Source of the DNA: Nitrososphaeraceae archaeon
Lineage (GTDB): Archaea; Thermoproteota; Nitrososphaeria; Nitrososphaerales; Nitrososphaeraceae
Length of the DNA stretch: 7,930 bases
Assembly: GCA_025922715.1 (NCBI GenBank)
Contig: JAICHH010000075.1
Coordinates: forward strand, 1 to 7,930
Direction: 5' to 3'
Below the pieces are notes generated by a model. That model saw nothing but the letters and a program-made list of their open reading frames with translations, ran no database searches and was not told the DNA's origin. A program made the translations under genes and the position numbers. Numbering within the stretch: the first letter of the stretch is position 1; every line of letters starts with the position of its first letter. Below, one piece after another: positions 5,921 through 7,930 of this stretch.

Positions 5921-6403
5921 TTGGAAATAAATAAAATAAAAATAGAACCTTCTAAAGATACTCAAATAATTGTTGCACAAAGTCATTTTATAAAAACTGT
6001 AGAAGATGTTTATGAATGCCTAATGAATTGTGTTCCAAATATTAAATTCGGAATAGCTTTCTGTGAAGCTAGCGAACAATGTTTGGTTAGATATGATGGA
6101 AATGATGAGGAACTTAAAAAAGAAGCAACTCGATATGCTTTTTCTTTATCGGCTGGGCATAGTTTAATAATTTTAATAAAAAATGCTTTTCCTATTAATG
6201 TTTTATCAATGCTGAGATCTGTTCCAGAAATAGTAAATATTTACTGTGCAACAGCCAACCCAATTGAAATACTTTATATAGAAACAGATCAAGGAAGAGC
6301 GATAATAGGTATTGTAGATGGTTACAAGTCTAAAGGAATAGAAGATGAAGATAACATAATAGAAAGAAAAAATTTTTTAAGAAAAATTGGATACAAGAAT
6401 TAA
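5921..6403 (+). CDS. Adenosine-specific kinase (DUF355 family)
   Basis: 160-aa protein covering the whole archaeal adenosine-specific kinase family (usual length about 160). The conserved blocks are all present: FGIAFCEASEQCLVRYDGND at 43-62, the AGHS loop at 78-81, FPINVLSMLRSVPE at 90-103, YCATANP at 108-114 and ETDQGRAIIGIVDG at 121-134, then a KGIEDEDN tail. The family was named from a Pyrobaculum structure and assigned to phosphorylation of adenosine; the biochemical evidence is limited, so the name describes family membership rather than a tested activity. The usual residue after CEAS is Gly and here Glu, a small departure. Soluble, cytoplasmic. Start TTG at 5921 is supported by the TATA spacing. 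Convergent with the CBS operon. Confidence 0.9.
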   Translation: MEINKIKIEPSKDTQIIVAQSHFIKTVEDVYECLMNCVPNIKFGIAFCEASEQCLVRYDGNDEELKKEATRYAFSLSAGHSLIILIKNAFPINVLSMLRSVPEIVNIYCATANPIEILYIETDQGRAIIGIVDGYKSKGIEDEDNIIERKNFLRKIGYKN

Positions 6404-6406
6404 TAA

Positions 6407-6436
6407 AATTTTTTGTTTTTATAGATATTTCTTTTT
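6407..6436 (+). terminator. Oligo-T terminator after the adenosine-specific kinase gene
   Basis: Directly after the TAA at 6401-6403 come two T-runs, AATTTTTTGTTTTTA and ATTTCTTTTT, typical of archaeal intrinsic termination. No hairpin is needed. Confidence 0.55.
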
Positions 6437-6483
6437 AAGCACTTTCTGAAACATATTACATCATTTTAATAAAATCAAATTAA

Positions 6484-6583
6484 ATTGAAATAATAATATG
6501 TGTCAATAGAGCAATTAAAAATATAGATAAAAAATTGTTTGAGTTAGAGGAATATGAAGATAATATTTTATTTATGTTAATTT
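6484..6583 (+). pseudogene. Doubtful frameshifted micro-ORF
   Basis: GTG at 6500 opens SIEQLK and stops at 6524-6526. One extra A in the preceding five-A run would join it to NIDKKLFELEEYEDNILFML, which ends at TAA 6581-6583 and has coding-like composition. This would be a peptide of about 28 aa broken by a 1-nt deletion. No homologue is recognised; chance in AT-rich DNA is quite possible. Confidence 0.15.
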
Positions 6584-6595
6584 AAATGTTATTTA

Positions 6596-6620
6596 GCAAA
6601 AATAAATAAAAAAATAGTAT
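6596..6620 (-). terminator. Oligo-T terminator of the CBS operon
   Basis: On the minus strand, shortly after the stop of the 100-aa protein gene (6628-6630), the sequence reads ATACTATTTTTTTATTTATT and further T, a fitting archaeal termination signal. It lies back-to-back with the plus-strand gene-poor stretch that follows the kinase gene. Confidence 0.5.
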
Positions 6621-6627
6621 TTATTGT

Positions 6628-6930
6628 TTATCTGTATTGCTTTGAAATGATGCAATAATTTCTGCCAAGAAATGTAATGGCAATTGTATTTTCATAAAGA
6701 AATTGAACGTATCCAGATTCTTGAGCAAACCATTTAAGAAATTTCAAAAAATATTGTTTTTCTACATCCTTAAATGATTTTTTATAAATATCATCAATGT
6801 CAAAAACAGGTAGTTTACCTAATCGTTTAGAATGGTAATCTCGAGAACATAATTCTTTTAACAATCTATCTTGTAATATTTGTACATCATTATGAGAATT
6901 TTCAAAATCTCTAGAATGTTGATCTTTCAT
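6628..6930 (-). CDS. 100-aa hypothetical protein in operon with CBS protein
   Basis: No family recognised. The N-terminal 30 residues are polar and helical (HNDVQILQDRLLKELCSRDY), followed by a basic segment YHSKRLGKLPVFDIDDIYKK (32-51), an amphipathic helix (FLKFLKWFAQESG, 61-73) and a C-terminal stretch VQFLYENTIAITFLGRNYCI (75-94) that looks like a two-strand hairpin. This helix-then-hairpin order could be a small winged-helix fold, but no helix-turn-helix signature is strong enough to claim. No signal peptide or membrane segment. Its ATG lies 5 nt after the stop of the CBS gene, so the two are almost surely co-transcribed and translated together; a link in function (for example ligand sensing by CBS acting through this protein) is inference. 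Confidence 0.75.
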   Translation of the reverse strand: MKDQHSRDFENSHNDVQILQDRLLKELCSRDYHSKRLGKLPVFDIDDIYKKSFKDVEKQYFLKFLKWFAQESGYVQFLYENTIAITFLGRNYCIISKQYR

Positions 6931-6935
6931 AATTC

Positions 6936-7367
6936 TTAGCCTTCGCCTATTGTTGTTGTAGCAGTTTTTTTTCTACCTATGACTACAAATCTTTCATTTA
7001 AAATTTCCTTTAATATATCAGATCTTGAGCAGATTCCAATTATTCGTCCATCATCCTCAACAACTGGAATCATGGAAATACCATTTTTATCCATAATGCC
7101 AATTGTTTCCTCAATGTCTATATTTTGTTTAATCACTATTGGATTAACCGTCATTATATCCTCTATTGGGGTGTTGTTTATATCTTTTCCATCTTTAATT
7201 GCACGTAATATATCTATTCTAGTTATAATGCCAATTACCGTTCCGTCATCGTTAATTATGGGAATTCCGTTGAATATACCTAAAACAATTCTTGTTGCCA
7301 CCTCTACAATTGTCGCATCTTTCTTTGCACAAACGATATCAACAGACATCACATCATAAGTTTTCAT
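6936..7367 (-). CDS. Tandem CBS-domain protein
   Basis: 143-aa protein made almost wholly of two CBS domains: CBS1 about residues 3-60 (DVMSVDIVCAKKDATIVEVA start, GIPIINDDGTVIGIITRIDI at 34-53) and CBS2 about 68-125 (IEDIMTVNPIVIKQNIDI start, SMIPVVEDDGRIIGICSRSD at 98-117). Each ends in the expected G-x-I-T/S-R-x-D-I-L motif, where the Thr/Ser and Asp typically hold adenylate ribose. Such Bateman pairs bind AMP, ATP, SAM or related ligands and regulate partner proteins. The C-terminal tail (126-143, basic then KKTATTTIGEG) is unstructured. Stand-alone CBS pairs are abundant in archaea and usually of unknown partner. ATG at 7367 has a TATA box at leaderless spacing. First gene of a two-gene operon. 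Confidence 0.92.
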   Translation of the reverse strand: MKTYDVMSVDIVCAKKDATIVEVATRIVLGIFNGIPIINDDGTVIGIITRIDILRAIKDGKDINNTPIEDIMTVNPIVIKQNIDIEETIGIMDKNGISMIPVVEDDGRIIGICSRSDILKEILNERFVVIGRKKTATTTIGEG

Positions 7368-7388
7368 ATTGATAAGCTTAAACCTTAC

Positions 7389-7399
7389 ATAAATATAGA
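7389..7399 (-). promoter_or_regulatory. Candidate TATA box of the CBS operon
   Basis: On the minus strand CTATATTTATG is centred about 27 nt ahead of the ATG at 7367, predicting a leaderless transcript for the CBS and 100-aa protein genes. Confidence 0.4.
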
Positions 7400-7443
7400 T
7401 TTATGCCTTTACATCCATGATTAGATTTATTTGTGTCAGTCAG

Positions 7444-7481
7444 ATACCCTTATGTTCCTTTCAGGCGAAATATATGGGTAT
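7444..7481. other. Imperfect hairpin in the hypF upstream region
   Basis: ATACCCTTAT (7444-7453) can pair with ATATGGGTAT (7472-7481), 9 of 10 positions, and inside the loop TTTC/GAAA (7459-7462 and 7467-7470) can pair around AGGC. It may be a transcribed structure or chance; no riboswitch or RNA family is recognised. Confidence 0.2.
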
Positions 7482-7579
7482 ATTAACTTAATGAAGGAAT
7501 AGTCATATATTATATAGTACTATTATCTTCAGTTCCACTATTAACTTAAGACTATTGTACTTCCAATTTTGAATATTTT

Positions 7580-7795
7580 TTTGTTTTTTGGTTCTGATGT
7601 CGTAGAGATATATGAAGAATCTAATCAAATTGTTGATCTACGATAAGTTACATTTCTTTTGTTATTACAAGGATAATACTCATCAATACCCTAGAATCTG
7701 TTCTTGAGATATTGGTTGACTCGTTCCCATTACGTTCTTTTAAAATGGTGAATGTCGATATTGTTTTAATATTATTAACAGATCTAAAGAGATAA
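7580..7795 (+). pseudogene. Possible decayed hypC (hydrogenase assembly chaperone)
   Basis: No intact ORF, but two reading frames together resemble the HypC/HupF beta-barrel protein. In frame from 7599, VVEIYEESNQIVDLR matches the HypC N-terminal strand pattern (K-V-V-E-I then I/V-V-D) and stops at TAA 7644. In another frame from 7673, ILINTLESVLEILVD (7676-7720) recalls the V-L-I-H-x-G-F-x-I-x-x-(I/L)-D segment, and LRSFKMVNVD (7730-7759) the C-terminal helix; this frame stops at TAA 7793-7795. The total span of about 72 codons equals a HypC length, and the end is 33 nt before hypF. The essential start Met-Cys is not visible: TGT at 7582 is out of frame with the rest. At least one frameshift and a small deletion would be needed. 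The match is by eye only. Confidence 0.3.
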
Positions 7796-7828
7796 AAGTA
7801 CTTTTTGGTTATTTAAAGTAAATAAGAT

Positions 7829-7930
7829 TTGTTATCAAGAATAATCATTGAAGGAACAATACAGGGCATTGGCTTTAGGCCATTTGTATACCGTATTGCA
7901 GTAAAGAATAACATTTCAGGTTTTATTAGA
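7829..7930 (+). CDS. hypF: [NiFe]-hydrogenase maturation carbamoyltransferase HypF, N-terminal fragment
   Basis: Only the first 34 codons are in the window. They encode the start of the acylphosphatase domain: IIIEGTIQGIGFRPFVYRIA then KNNISGFIR. The V/I-x-G-x-(V/I)-Q-G-(V/I)-G-F-R-P-F-V-Y-R-(L/I)-A stretch is diagnostic of HypF; stand-alone acylphosphatases lack the RPFVYR sequence. HypF transfers a carbamoyl group from carbamoyl phosphate to the C-terminal Cys of HypE on the way to the cyanide ligands of the [NiFe] centre. The Arg of GFRPF is the phosphate-binding residue. An in-frame TAA at 7823-7825 rules out an earlier start, so TTG at 7829 is the only usual start codon at the right place. 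Whether the rest of the gene is intact cannot be seen. Confidence 0.85.
   Translation, partial: MLSRIIIEGTIQGIGFRPFVYRIAVKNNISGFIR

Noticed and set aside
6979..7359. 126-codon plus-strand ORF
   Set aside because: Antisense to the tandem CBS gene; the CBS motifs on the minus strand are unmistakable.
7400..7570. Search for a tRNA or known structured RNA ahead of hypF
   Set aside because: No T-arm GTTCxAxTC sequence and no cloverleaf could be fitted on either strand.
7600..7643. TCGTAGA / TCTACGA inverted repeat with a 30-nt loop
   Set aside because: Only 7 bp with a long loop, and it falls within the HypC-like coding stretch; likely chance.
7650..7820. Minus-strand open stretch containing KERNGNESTNISRTDSR
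   Set aside because: No start codon ahead of it except a late ATG near the end, and the plus strand gives a better explanation as a hypC relic.

Overview
The window is an AT-rich stretch (coding and non-coding alike) with protein families, promoter style and gene sizes that point to an archaeon. Evidence for this: an adenosine-specific kinase of the archaeal DUF355 type, a GufA-type ZIP transporter, T-tract terminators, TATA-like boxes about 25-28 nt ahead of several start codons (leaderless transcripts), few Shine-Dalgarno sites and repeated use of TTG starts. The mix (rhodanese plus beta-lactamase-fold protein, CBS-domain protein, short secreted proteins, low GC) is most like a Nitrososphaerota (Thaumarchaeota) genome, but no marker gene of that group is present, so this assignment is an inference.

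Layout. 1-1389 (minus): C-terminally cut double-rhodanese plus persulfide-dioxygenase-like beta-lactamase-fold protein. 1626-3269 (minus): complete fused alpha/beta family I CoA-transferase. 3532-4347 (plus): ZIP metal transporter, divergent from the CoA-transferase, followed by a perfect 10-bp inverted repeat. 4348-4690: gene-poor AT-rich stretch with only doubtful micro-ORFs. 4690-5844 (plus): a small accessory block in which a promoter plus signal-peptide cassette occurs twice, once in an 85-aa ORF and once as a frameshifted remnant, on either side of a PNPOx-like flavin-binding protein; a 51-aa six-cysteine protein follows. 5921-6403 (plus): adenosine-specific kinase. 6628-7367 (minus): two-gene operon of a double-CBS protein and a 100-aa protein of unknown function. 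7400-7828: about 430 nt without an intact gene, in which I see what may be a decayed hypC. 7829-7930 (plus): the first 34 codons of hypF, the [NiFe]-hydrogenase maturation carbamoyltransferase.

The genes do not form one pathway. Themes visible are sulfane-sulfur handling (first gene), acyl-CoA/acid exchange (CoA-transferase), divalent metal transport (ZIP), nucleoside/adenylate sensing or phosphorylation (adenosine-specific kinase, CBS pair) and hydrogenase maturation at the right edge. The two observations most worth checking are the duplicated cassette around the PNPOx gene and the possible hypC relic directly ahead of hypF. No CRISPR array, rRNA, recognisable tRNA, transposase or insertion sequence was seen.
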